From Oscillospiraceae bacterium (GTDB taxonomy: Bacteria > Bacillota > Clostridia > Oscillospirales > Oscillospiraceae), in contig JAAWUC010000009.1 of assembly GCA_022804995.1 (NCBI GenBank), forward strand, positions 1 through 32,877: a stretch of DNA of 32,877 nucleotides. Reading direction: 5' to 3'. The position numbers and the translations under genes were made by a program. Shown one piece after another: positions 1 through 6,204 of this stretch. How positions within the stretch are numbered: the stretch's first letter is position 1; every line of letters starts with the position of its first letter. The notes under the pieces were generated by a model, which saw only the letters and a program-made list of their open reading frames with translations, had not been told where the DNA came from and did not search any database.

Positions 1-1
1 A

Positions 2-166
2 TTGGAAGAAAAACCGCATTACATGGAAAGCACCGATGAACGGCTGGACTTGCGGCATGGGCTGGGGCTTTTGCTGGTACGGCAGATTGTGGAGGCGCAT
101 GGAGCCACGTTGAGAATGGCAAACGGCACTTGTGGGGGATTTGAAGCGGTGTTGATTTTCGCTTGA
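2..166 (+). CDS. Sensor histidine kinase, C-terminal fragment (cut by window start)
   Basis: The frame starting at base 2 is open to a TGA at 164-166 and gives about 54 residues. The stretch HGLGLLLVRQIVEAHG followed by GGFEAVLIFA matches the G2 box and final beta-strand of the HATPase_c fold, so this is the ATP-binding end of a two-component sensor kinase. The 5' part, with the sensor domain, membrane segments and phospho-acceptor His, lies outside the window, so neither the signal nor the partner regulator can be named. The C-terminus looks natural rather than broken. Decayed transposase sequence begins directly after the stop codon. Confidence 0.75.
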   Translation: MEEKPHYMESTDERLDLRHGLGLLLVRQIVEAHGATLRMANGTCGGFEAVLIFA

Positions 167-610
167 GAAATGGCAAAGGCAATACCGTACAAAACAAGCT
201 GTATGTGTCACAAAATCTGTACGCGCTGTCAGACGAGGGAACGGTGGCGGAAGTGATTGATAGCCGGGCGTTCTCCGATTTTTGCGGGGTGGAATCCGGC
301 AATCAGGTACCGGCCGGAGACACGCTGGGACGGTTTTGGAACCTGCTGATCCGCAGTGGGATACAGGAAAAGCTGTTTGCCAAAGTGGCGGGGCTGTTCC
401 AGGAGCGAGGCTCTCTGCTGAAAAAGGGAACGATCGTGGATTGGATGTTGATCTCCATACCCACCAGCACCAAAAACAGGGAAAATGGGGAAACACCTGG
501 CACGTTGGCCGCAAGGCGCATGCTGGTACCGAGGTCTGCAAAACCAGACCGCCAAACTGAATATGGTGTTTGCTTTGGCAAATCCGATTCTGGCTGACAG
601 GCCCGCCTGA
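167..610 (+). pseudogene. Decayed IS5-family transposase remnant
   Basis: The frame of ORF 163-597 reads YALSDEGTVAEVIDSRAF, then an FWNLLIRSG-like stretch and GSLLKKGTIVD...PTSTKNREN, which resembles the N-terminal half of IS5-family DDE transposases; the TIVD segment should hold the first catalytic Asp. The match then moves to another frame (GNTWHVGRKAHAGTE, about 485-532), and a third frame from 533 gives a typical C-terminal piece, KLNMVFALANPILADRPA, ending at TGA 608-610. Two frame changes and a missing middle with no second Asp or final Glu show a dead copy with an internal deletion. The family assignment rests on motif memory, not a search. No terminal inverted repeat or target duplication was recognised, so the true ends are uncertain. 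Confidence 0.7.
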
Positions 611-824
611 CGGCTTGATTCAATTTGCCTGCGGGTCCGCTTTCCAGAGAATATTCCTTCATTTCCTTGTTTTCAGGTTATCCCTTCCATTGGGGGAATT
701 GTACGGTGTTATCCTGCGGGGGATGATATCCGGCCCTACCAAGTGTCATATATTTTAAGGATTGTTATAAACTCTCTGTATCCACCACTTCCACCACGCC
801 CTGGTCCATTTTACTTCATAAATA
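611..824. other. Gene-free stretch after the transposase remnant
   Basis: No convincing reading frame, RNA or promoter was seen here. It may be further IS debris: a short frame runs on after the transposase stop without recognisable motifs. The sequence is more AT-rich than the flanking genes. Confidence 0.4.
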
Positions 825-856
825 CGAAAAAGTCTGCCGTGAGGCAGACTTTTTCG
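825..856. terminator. Bidirectional hairpin terminator
   Basis: A perfect 14-bp stem (CGAAAAAGTCTGCC / GGCAGACTTTTTCG) closes a 4-base loop (GTGA), with A- and T-runs at the two feet, so it can act on both strands. On the minus strand it lies about 60 bases after the sigma-like gene and is the natural end of that three-gene operon. On the plus strand it would stop reading from the transposase remnant. Confidence 0.85.
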
Positions 857-916
857 ACAGGCTGGCGCAGCTTTCAGCCGCGCATAGGAAACACAATTTT
901 CTTACATTGCATTACA

Positions 917-1216
917 TTATAATGTATACCGCAGGTACCGCTTCAGCCTGGCTCTCGCCCGGGCCAGGGTGCGGGAGACGGTGGACTTGTTCACCCCCAG
1001 CTCCTGGGCGATCCGGGGCATGGAGCGCCCCAGGTCGTAGTAGAGGTGGAGCATCTCCGCCTGCCGGGACGTCAGCTCCTCTCGCCGCACCCGGCGCAGG
1101 TTCCGCCGCAGCCGGGCGATGGCCTCACTGTTGTCCTCTCCGTTGGCCCGCTCCCAGGCCGCCAGATCCCCCAGGACCTCCCGCCCCCTCCGCTTACCGC
1201 TTCTTCTGTCTTCCAT
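917..1216 (-). CDS. Small sigma-70 region-4-like HTH protein
   Basis: This 99-residue protein has a basic N-terminus (MEDRRSGKRRGRE) and a C-terminal helix-turn-helix. LTSRQAEMLHLYYDLGRSM followed by PRIAQELGVNKSTVSRTLAR has the layout of sigma factor region 4, which contacts the -35 element. It lacks region 2, so it cannot be a complete sigma factor; small proteins of this kind are common transcription activators in clostridial phages and integrative elements. It is the last of three minus-strand genes, has a clear AGGAGG site, and its start overlaps the previous gene by 23 bases. The hairpin at 825-856 follows it. The target promoter is unknown. The DNA-binding role is inferred from the fold. 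Confidence 0.75.
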   Translation of the reverse strand: MEDRRSGKRRGREVLGDLAAWERANGEDNSEAIARLRRNLRRVRREELTSRQAEMLHLYYDLGRSMPRIAQELGVNKSTVSRTLARARARLKRYLRYTL

Positions 1217-1421
1217 AGTACCTCCTGGTGTAATACCGCTCCAAAACCAACGCCGTCTCCCGGGTTTCCCGGAGCAGGGTGTTGAGGTCCCTAACCCGCT
1301 GTTCCAGCCGGGACTTCTCCTCCGGCTCCGCCGTCTTAGCCTGATCCCGCAGGGCGATGATCCGCAGCCGCAGCAGCTCGCAGCTCTGGCGGTAGCTGGC
1401 CGCCATCCGCAGCAGCGTCAT
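1194..1421 (-). CDS. Small coiled-coil hypothetical protein
   Basis: The 75-residue product is almost entirely charged helix, with heptad-like Leu/Arg/Glu spacing (SRLEQRVRDLNTLLRETRET) and a very basic Tyr/Arg-rich tail (RYYTRRYYGRQKKR). No enzyme motif is visible and I do not recognise the family. A GGAGG site precedes the ATG. The start overlaps the upstream gene's stop by four bases (ATGA) and the 3' end overlaps the sigma-like gene, so the three are translationally coupled. The basic tail suggests nucleic-acid contact or docking to the sigma-like partner, which is an inference only. Confidence 0.6.
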   Translation of the reverse strand: MTLLRMAASYRQSCELLRLRIIALRDQAKTAEPEEKSRLEQRVRDLNTLLRETRETALVLERYYTRRYYGRQKKR

Positions 1422-1618
1422 TCCTCCACCTCCCCGCAGATGTGGCGGAAGCAGGACAACTGGCCCAGGGTCCAGGCCACCAGGCAGCTCTCACAGAAAA
1501 TCCGTCCGTTCACCTTCCAATAGGCTCCGCCGGGGTACAGCTCCCCACCGCATTGGGCGCACTGATGTACCGGGGCCGTCCGCTGGCGGTCCCGCTGTCT
1601 CTTCGGTTGATAACGCAA
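1418..1618 (-). CDS. Cys-rich zinc-finger-like small protein, TTG start
   Basis: The 66-residue product carries two CxxC-type pairs, CAQC and CESC, about 22 residues apart, plus further Cys/His near the end (CFRHIC). This spacing resembles a treble-clef or LIM-like zinc-binding knuckle. The start is TTG at 1616-1618, supported by a GGAGG nine bases upstream; no ATG is available. It is the first gene of the minus-strand trio, and its stop overlaps the next start by four bases. The region upstream is shared with the divergent tRNA promoter. No family name can be given; the metal-binding role is inferred from the cysteines. Confidence 0.6.
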   Translation of the reverse strand: MRYQPKRQRDRQRTAPVHQCAQCGGELYPGGAYWKVNGRIFCESCLVAWTLGQLSCFRHICGEVEE

Positions 1619-1649
1619 AAAATTTTTCCTCCGTTTCTAAAAAAATCTA

Positions 1650-1678
1650 TTGACAAACGGCGGCATTTCTGTTAATAT
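1650..1678 (+). promoter_or_regulatory. Sigma-A promoter of the tRNA pair
   Basis: TTGACA (1650-1655), a 17-base spacer and TAATAT (1673-1678) form a near-consensus vegetative promoter. Transcription would start about 12 bases before tRNA-Thr, as expected for a stable RNA operon. Confidence 0.85.
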
Positions 1679-1697
1679 ACGTCTTGCCGCTAATCGT

Positions 1698-1773
1698 GCT
1701 GGTATAGCTCAGTTGGTAGAGCAGCTGATTTGTAATCAGCAGGTCGGGGGTTCGAGTCCGTCTACCAGCTCCA
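1698..1773 (+). tRNA. tRNA-Thr (anticodon TGT), CCA encoded
   Basis: The acceptor arms GCTGGTA and TACCAGC pair perfectly, with discriminator T and a genome-encoded CCA. The D arm (AGCTCAGTTGGTAGAGC) and the T arm (GGGGGTTCGAGTCCG) are canonical. The anticodon stem GCTGA/TCAGC holds the loop TTTGTAA, which gives anticodon TGT and threonine identity. It is the first tRNA of a two-tRNA unit. Confidence 0.95.
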
Positions 1774-1823
1774 CCCCTTCTCTGGCGGTAACTGAATAGG
1801 GAGACCTTTTGGTGGGACTATAT

Positions 1824-1908
1824 GGGAGCGTTCCCGAGTGGCCAAAGGGGGCAGACTGTAAATCTGTTGTCGACGACTTCGGTGGTTCGAATCCACCCGC
1901 TCCCACCA
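1824..1908 (+). tRNA. tRNA-Tyr (anticodon GTA), long variable arm, CCA encoded
   Basis: The acceptor arms GGGAGCG and CGCTCCC pair, the discriminator is A and CCA is encoded. The anticodon stem GCAGA/TCTGT holds loop CTGTAAA, anticodon GTA. The extended variable arm (TGTCGACGACTTCGG) is typical of bacterial type II tRNA-Tyr. It lies 50 bases after tRNA-Thr with no new promoter seen, so the two are probably co-transcribed. Confidence 0.95.
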
Positions 1909-1911
1909 AGG

Positions 1912-1946
1912 CAAAGGCCGCTGTACCGCTGGTACAGCGGCCTTTG
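1912..1946. terminator. Strong hairpin after the tRNA pair
   Basis: A perfect 16-bp stem (CAAAGGCCGCTGTACC / GGTACAGCGGCCTTTG) closes a 3-base loop. There is no long T-run on either side, so termination may be only partly intrinsic. It also lies in the path of the minus-strand promoter at 2000-2028. Confidence 0.7.
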
Positions 1947-1950
1947 TCAT

Positions 1951-2028
1951 ATCACCTCCTTGTTCTTTCTTATCTAGAACGTACGTTTCTCTATCGCCTA
2001 TAGTAGCACAGCACCGCTGTAATGTCAA
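1951..2028 (-). promoter_or_regulatory. Orphan minus-strand promoter with palindromic operator and ribosome site
   Basis: On the minus strand, TTGACA (2028-2023), a 17-base spacer and TACTAT (2005-2000) form a strong vegetative promoter. About five bases after the expected start lies GAACGTACGTTT (1977-1988), which fits the Gram-positive LexA/SOS pattern GAAC-N4-GTTY. A perfect AGGAGGTGAT (1960-1951) then sits directly before an ATG (1950-1948). That ATG opens a frame which reads through the hairpin and antisense to tRNA-Tyr, and its product looks like translated antisense tRNA rather than a real protein. The parts are seen directly; LexA control is inferred. The site may alternatively serve the divergent S24 repressor gene. 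Confidence 0.6.
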
Positions 2029-2062
2029 GCACTATTTTTAGTTTTTCTGAATATTTTTGTTT

Positions 2063-2083
2063 GGTCACAGATTTCCTGTGACC
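2063..2083. promoter_or_regulatory. Perfect inverted repeat in front of the S24 repressor (putative operator)
   Basis: The 8-base arms GGTCACAG and CTGTGACC flank five bases. The site lies 22 bases before the repressor ATG, just ahead of its ribosome site (GGAAAGGAG). HTH/S24 repressors usually bind such dyads and repress themselves, so this is a candidate autoregulatory operator. An mRNA hairpin is the alternative. Confidence 0.5.
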
Positions 2084-2105
2084 GTGTCCCGGAAAGGAGA
2101 CCACC

Positions 2106-2867
2106 ATGAGTTTTGGACAGAGGCTGCGGGAGCGGCGGGAGGAACTGGGGATGACCCGGGGGGAGCTGGCGAAGGCCCTGGGCGTCAGCCAGTCGGCGAT
2201 CAGCAACTACGAGAGCGGGCTCAACGCCATGCGGGAGGAGGTGCTTCTGCGCCTGTTCAAGACCCTGGACGTGGAGCCCAACTACCTCTATCAGGACGCC
2301 TTCACCGGCGAGCGCTTCATCTGCTCCACGGAGGAGGAGCGCCTGGTGAAGCGGTACAGGAGCCTGACTATCCCGGGCCGTCAGGCGGCCCAGTCGGTGA
2401 TGGACGCCCTGACGGCCTACCAGGCGGATCTGGAGGACCTGGCCCCGGAGGAGGAGGTCCGGCAGATCCCCCTCTACCGCTCCCCGGCGGCGGCGGGCTA
2501 TGCCGCCCCGGTGTTTGGGGAGGACTTCGACTACGTGCCTGTCACCGGAGAGGTGCCCCGGGGGGCGGAGTTCGGCGTGCGCATCCAGGGGGACTCCATG
2601 GAGCCTGTCATCCGGGACGGGTCGGTGGTGTACGTCAACCGGGATCCCCTGTCCAACGGGGACGTGGGCATCTTCTGCGTGGATGGGGACATGTTCTGCA
2701 AGCAGTACGTACGGGACCGGCTGGGGATGGTGTACCTCTTCTCCCTGAACCGGAAGCGCTCGGACGCGGACATCGTCCTGCCCCGGGACAGCGGCCGGAC
2801 CATGGTGTGCTTTGGCCGGGTGCTCTTGCCCAGCCGCCCGGATATCCCGGGAGCGCCGGGGCTGTAG
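2106..2867 (+). CDS. XRE-HTH / S24 peptidase repressor (LexA/CI-like)
   Basis: The product has 253 residues. Residues 5-60 form a Cro/CI-type helix-turn-helix (GELAKALGVSQSAISNYESG). The C-terminal half is an S24 self-cleavage domain: Ala130-Gly131 in SPAAAGYA is the likely scissile bond, Ser164 in QGDSMEP is the nucleophile and Lys199 in DMFCKQYV is the general base. All three are in the order and spacing of LexA and CI, so the protein should autocleave when stimulated by RecA-ssDNA or a similar signal. The start is set by GGAAAGGAG eight bases upstream. A 21-base dyad in the leader and a SOS-like box further upstream suggest autoregulation and damage control. The recognition helix and context cannot tell a stress regulator from a domesticated prophage repressor; the absence of phage genes nearby argues against an intact prophage. 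Confidence 0.85.
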   Translation: MSFGQRLRERREELGMTRGELAKALGVSQSAISNYESGLNAMREEVLLRLFKTLDVEPNYLYQDAFTGERFICSTEEERLVKRYRSLTIPGRQAAQSVMDALTAYQADLEDLAPEEEVRQIPLYRSPAAAGYAAPVFGEDFDYVPVTGEVPRGAEFGVRIQGDSMEPVIRDGSVVYVNRDPLSNGDVGIFCVDGDMFCKQYVRDRLGMVYLFSLNRKRSDADIVLPRDSGRTMVCFGRVLLPSRPDIPGAPGL

Positions 2868-2916
2868 GAGCGCGCCCGTCAGCAGTTTTTGTTGTCAAAC
2901 TGTAACCGATTTCCAC

Positions 2917-2945
2917 TTGCTTTTTCGCGTATTTGGGGTGATAAT
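2917..2945 (+). promoter_or_regulatory. Possible promoter of the deacetylase gene
   Basis: TTGCTT (2917-2922), a 17-base spacer and GATAAT (2940-2945) give a moderate vegetative promoter 46 bases before the deacetylase start. Confidence 0.4.
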
Positions 2946-2990
2946 AAAGCAAGCTGCCAAATACTGTCGAAGGTCGAAGGATGTCCAATT

Positions 2991-3905
2991 ATGAGCCGTA
3001 TTTTTTGTCTTGCACTCAGCCTGCTCCTCTCCCTGCCCATCACCGGCTGCGAAGGACAGGCCGCCCAGCTCCCTGGCGACGCCCCTGCCACTGAAAGCAC
3101 CGAAACCGTTTTAATAGGCGGGGAGGCGGAGATCCCTGCTCCCATCCAGGAGGTTCCAGCGGAGACGGAGGAGCTTCCGGCTCCCGAAGCGCTTCCCGAG
3201 CCGGAGGAGCCCTACGTCCGGGTCATTGACCCGTCGAAGCCCATGGTGGCCCTCACCTTCGATGACGGGCCGGACCCAGTGTACACAAATCAGATTTTGG
3301 ACCTGCTGGAGGAAAACCACGCGGTAGCCACCTTCTTTGAGGTGGGCTGGAACATCTACTCCTGTCCGGAGGCCCTGGTCCGCGCCGCGGAAATGGGCTG
3401 CGAGCTTGCCAGCCACTCCAGCGGACACAAGGACTTGAGCAAGCTGCGCAAGAGCGCCCTTCTGGAGGATATCCAGACCATGGACGCTATCTTTGCCGCC
3501 GTAGGGCTGGAAGCGCCCCTGCTGCTGCGCCCCCCCTACGGCGCCACCAACCAGAACGTCAAGTACGGTACGGATCGGGCGGTGATCACTTGGACGGTGG
3601 ACACCTACGACTGGCAGAGCCGGAACGCCGCCTCCGTTGTCTCCAGCATTCAAAACGTCCCCAGCCTGGACGGGGAGATCGTCTTGATGCACAGCATCTA
3701 CGACAGCTCGGTGGAGGCCCTGGAGACGATTCTCCCCTGGCTCACGGAGCAGGGCTACCAGACCGTCACCGTCACGGAGCTGATGGCCTACTACTACGGG
3801 GAGCTGCCCCAGCCCGGGCAGTTCTACGGCTACACCTATTTCTCCACCCATGACCGCACGGATACGCCCCTGAGCCTGGAGACAGAGGAAGTCCCGGCAC
3901 AATAA
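2991..3905 (+). CDS. Lipid-anchored polysaccharide deacetylase (NodB domain)
   Basis: From ATG 2991 the product has 304 residues. The ORF-track start at 2889 adds a leader without signal character; the start chosen here begins MSRIFCLALSLLLSLPITGC, a lipoprotein signal with Cys20 as the anchor. Residues 25-75 are a Pro/Glu-rich linker to the wall. The NodB domain follows with all carbohydrate esterase 4 motifs: TFDDGPD (D91, D92), SHSSGHKDLS (H142, H146), RPPYGA (R180), WTVDTYDW and IVLMHS (H234). It should be a metal-dependent enzyme that removes N-acetyl groups from peptidoglycan or another amino-sugar polymer outside the membrane. The exact substrate is not visible. The gene appears monocistronic and ends at a strong bidirectional hairpin. 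Confidence 0.88.
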   Translation: MSRIFCLALSLLLSLPITGCEGQAAQLPGDAPATESTETVLIGGEAEIPAPIQEVPAETEELPAPEALPEPEEPYVRVIDPSKPMVALTFDDGPDPVYTNQILDLLEENHAVATFFEVGWNIYSCPEALVRAAEMGCELASHSSGHKDLSKLRKSALLEDIQTMDAIFAAVGLEAPLLLRPPYGATNQNVKYGTDRAVITWTVDTYDWQSRNAASVVSSIQNVPSLDGEIVLMHSIYDSSVEALETILPWLTEQGYQTVTVTELMAYYYGELPQPGQFYGYTYFSTHDRTDTPLSLETEEVPAQ

Positions 3906-3910
3906 CTGAA

Positions 3911-3950
3911 AAAACAAGGCAAACCATTTCGGTTTGCCTTGTTTTTTATT
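3911..3950. terminator. Bidirectional terminator between convergent genes
   Basis: AAAACAAGGCAAACC (3911-3925) pairs with GGTTTGCCTTGTTTT (3931-3945) around a 5-base loop, with an A-run on one side and a T-run on the other. It serves the deacetylase on the plus strand and the kinase-like gene on the minus strand. Confidence 0.9.
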
Positions 3951-4587
3951 CTTTCAAGCCAAATTCCTGCTCCACCAGCGCGAGCGTATCTTCAATGCTC
4001 CTGCGCTCATCCCGGACAATCACCCGGAAGCCGGAATGGAGAAAGGCGTCGTAGTTCTCGGGGGAGTTGATCCTCTTCAGGCACTGCCTGAAATTTTCCA
4101 TTGCCAGCGCAGGATCCTCCTCCTCCATGATCAGCCGGTATAAAAACTGCTTCTCTCTGTCCGGCCTCTCAAAAAAGCGGTTCACCGATACGGCGGGGTC
4201 CGCCAGCATGATGAGCACATGGCGATCATCCGATATCTCCCGCAGCGTCTCCAGGGAGATATTGGTGTCCACAAAGACCATTTTCCCCTCAGCACTCAGT
4301 CTGTCCAGAATTTGGAGCTCCAGGATTTCACATTCCTTTGACGTGCCCCTGATCCACGCCTCATACTCCTCCGGCGTCCGCCTGATGAAATCGCGCCAGT
4401 CCTGCAGATCTCTCGTGTACGTCAAGCCCGGGAAAGCGTCCCTGTCCAAGCCGGACAGCAGCGCGTTATGGTAGTTTTCCTCGCAGGCGATCCCATCATA
4501 TTTTTCGGCGAGCCGCTTTACCATAGTAGATTTCCCGGCGTAGGCGGTTCCGTTTATAAAATAGGTCCGGGCAAACTTTACTTTCAT
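3946..4587 (-). CDS. P-loop kinase-like protein (AAA/zeta-toxin-like fold)
   Basis: The true start is ATG 4587-4585; the longer ORF 3946-5034 only extends in frame into the MATE gene. The 213-residue product opens with a Walker A loop at residues 13-20 (GTAYAGKS) preceded by a beta-strand (ARTYFIN). A plausible Walker B-like segment, MVFVDTNIS, comes mid-protein. The rest resembles small nucleoside, shikimate or zeta-type phosphotransferases, with an Arg-rich lid region (NRFFERPDREKQ). It should transfer phosphate from ATP to a small molecule, but the substrate is unknown. Its ATG overlaps the MATE stop by one base (TAATG), so the two proteins are translationally coupled and may act on the same compound. 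Confidence 0.7.
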   Translation of the reverse strand: MKVKFARTYFINGTAYAGKSTMVKRLAEKYDGIACEENYHNALLSGLDRDAFPGLTYTRDLQDWRDFIRRTPEEYEAWIRGTSKECEILELQILDRLSAEGKMVFVDTNISLETLREISDDRHVLIMLADPAVSVNRFFERPDREKQFLYRLIMEEEDPALAMENFRQCLKRINSPENYDAFLHSGFRVIVRDERRSIEDTLALVEQEFGLKE

Positions 4588-5963
4588 TACTGCACTCCCG
4601 CTGTCTCGTGGCGGACCTTGGCGTAGGCGTGCTTGCGCACCACAAAGAAGAACCCCGCGTGCATGGCGGCTGTCACAGCCCAGCTGATGGGGTAGGAGAT
4701 GTACAGCGCCGCAGGGGTGCCGAAGAAGGGGAAGACAAAGGCTACCCACAGCAGCCGCAGGCCGCAGGCCCCCACCAGGGAGACAATCATCGGCACCACC
4801 GAGTGGCCCAGCCCCCGCAGAATCCCCACCATAGTGTCCATCAGGCCGCAGATGAAGTACAGAGTGCAGACATAGAGCATCCGCTCCTCCGCCGCCGCAA
4901 TAACCAAGGGGTCTCCGGGGGCGTAGATCCCCGCCAGCTGACGGCCAAAGACCACCGCCAGCCCTCCCAAGACCAGTCCGATGGCCGTGCTGTAGCCGAC
5001 GCACAGAGCTGACACCCGGTCCACCCGGCGGCACTCCCCCGCGCCGTAGTTCTGGCTGACGAAGGTGAGGGCGGTCTGGTAGACGGCGTTCATCCCCGAA
5101 TAGACAAAGCCCTCAATATTAGCGGAGGCGGCGGAACCGGCCACCACCACGGACCCAAAGCTGTTGATGGTGGACTGGATGACCACGTTGGACAGGGAGA
5201 ACAGCATCCCTTGGAAGCCGGCGGGGAAGCCCACTCGGACGATCTTCTTCACCACCTGCTTATCCAGGCTCAGGCTCCTCAGCTCCAGGTGCAGAGCCCC
5301 GTTGTCCCGCATCAGGCACAGCAGCACCAGCGCGGCGGAGATGTACTGGGCGGCGATGGTGGCCAGGGCCACCCCCGCCACGCTCATCCGGCAAACGATG
5401 ACAAATACCAGGTTCAGGCACACATTCACCACGCCCGCCGCGCTCAGGAAGTACAGGGGCCGGCGGGTATCCCCCTGGGCCCGGAGGATGGCCGCGCCGA
5501 AGTTGTAGACCATGTTGGCCGGCATCCCCAAAAAGTAGATCCGCAGATACAGGGACGCAAGATCGATCACGTCCTCCGGGGAGGACATCAAGGCCAGCAG
5601 CTGCCGGGCCAGCGTGGAGCCCAAAATCAAAAGAACAATCCCGCCCAGCCCCGCCAGGGTCATAGCGGTGTGGACGCCCCGGCGCACATCCTCCTTCCGT
5701 CCGGCCCCCAGCTCCCGGGCCACCACCACGTTGGCCCCCACCGAGAGGCCCACGAACAGGTTCACCATCAGGTTGATGAGGGAGGAGGTGGAGCCCACCG
5801 CCGCCAGGGCCTCCTTCCCCACAAAGCGGCCCACCACCACCACGTCCGCCGCGTTAAAGAGCAGCTGCAGCAGGCTGGAGGCCATCAAGGGCAGGGCAAA
5901 GAGCAGCAGCTTGCCGGAGAGCGGGCCGTGGAGCATGTCAATCGTATAGTCCTGTCTGCGCAT
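4587..5963 (-). CDS. MATE-family multidrug/cation antiporter
   Basis: From ATG 5963 the product has 458 residues; the ORF-track start adds 33 residues that lie over the promoter. GAGGTG lies before this ATG. The protein has about twelve hydrophobic segments in two homologous halves, opens with the usual MATE entry (LHGPLSGKLLLFALPLMASSL), and has ADVVVVGRFVG and GANVVVARELGAG in the first bundle and FVSQNYGAG in the second. MATE proteins export drugs or metabolites in exchange for Na+ or H+ across the cytoplasmic membrane. The substrate cannot be read from sequence. It is the first gene of a two-gene unit with the kinase-like protein. A second MATE at 14682-16031 is only distantly similar. 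Confidence 0.9.
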   Translation of the reverse strand: MRRQDYTIDMLHGPLSGKLLLFALPLMASSLLQLLFNAADVVVVGRFVGKEALAAVGSTSSLINLMVNLFVGLSVGANVVVARELGAGRKEDVRRGVHTAMTLAGLGGIVLLILGSTLARQLLALMSSPEDVIDLASLYLRIYFLGMPANMVYNFGAAILRAQGDTRRPLYFLSAAGVVNVCLNLVFVIVCRMSVAGVALATIAAQYISAALVLLCLMRDNGALHLELRSLSLDKQVVKKIVRVGFPAGFQGMLFSLSNVVIQSTINSFGSVVVAGSAASANIEGFVYSGMNAVYQTALTFVSQNYGAGECRRVDRVSALCVGYSTAIGLVLGGLAVVFGRQLAGIYAPGDPLVIAAAEERMLYVCTLYFICGLMDTMVGILRGLGHSVVPMIVSLVGACGLRLLWVAFVFPFFGTPAALYISYPISWAVTAAMHAGFFFVVRKHAYAKVRHETAGVQ

Positions 5964-6033
5964 AACACACCTCACCGCGTAAAAATCACGGCGCGGCGCG
6001 CTGGGGAGCGCGCCACGCCATACAGGCATAGAA

Positions 6034-6062
6034 GTTATATCATATTCCCGGGCAAACAGCAA
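6034..6062 (-). promoter_or_regulatory. Promoter of the MATE-kinase operon
   Basis: On the minus strand, TTGCTG (6062-6057), a 17-base spacer and TATAAC (6039-6034) form a fair vegetative promoter with an extended TG before the -10. It is about 70 bases before the MATE start. Confidence 0.55.
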
Positions 6063-6144
6063 GAGCGGGGCGGAAAAATCTTTCCCAAATCCTTTTGACT
6101 TTTCCCCCTTTTTATGGGAATTTCGTACATGACGGCAAAATTGA

Positions 6145-6170
6145 GGCCCGGACGCGTATGCGTCCGGGCC
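6145..6170 (-). terminator. Terminator of the giant surface protein gene
   Basis: GGCCCGGACGC and GCGTCCGGGCC form an 11-bp GC-rich stem with a 4-base loop, followed on the minus strand by TCAATTTTG. It lies 35 bases after the stop codon. Confidence 0.8.
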
Positions 6171-6204
6171 CCGGTTGTCTCAGAATATCCGCCTGGCCGG
6201 AGGA

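Noticed and set aside
1824-1908. tRNA-Tyr as an integration site with an attached phage element
   Set aside because: No integrase and no repeated tRNA 3' end was found in the window, although the orphan promoter and S24 repressor beside it make an old event conceivable.
1762-2028. Minus-strand frame of 88 residues over tRNA-Tyr (and plus frame 1809-2003)
   Set aside because: The peptides VDSNHRSRRQQIYSLPP and GSVPEWPKGADCKSV are the usual translations of tRNA-Tyr sequence. The promoter and ribosome site in front are kept as a separate finding.
3946-5034. 362-residue version of the kinase-like protein
   Set aside because: The first 149 residues are an out-of-frame reading of the MATE gene. 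The ATG at 4587 overlaps the MATE stop and begins directly before the Walker A strand.
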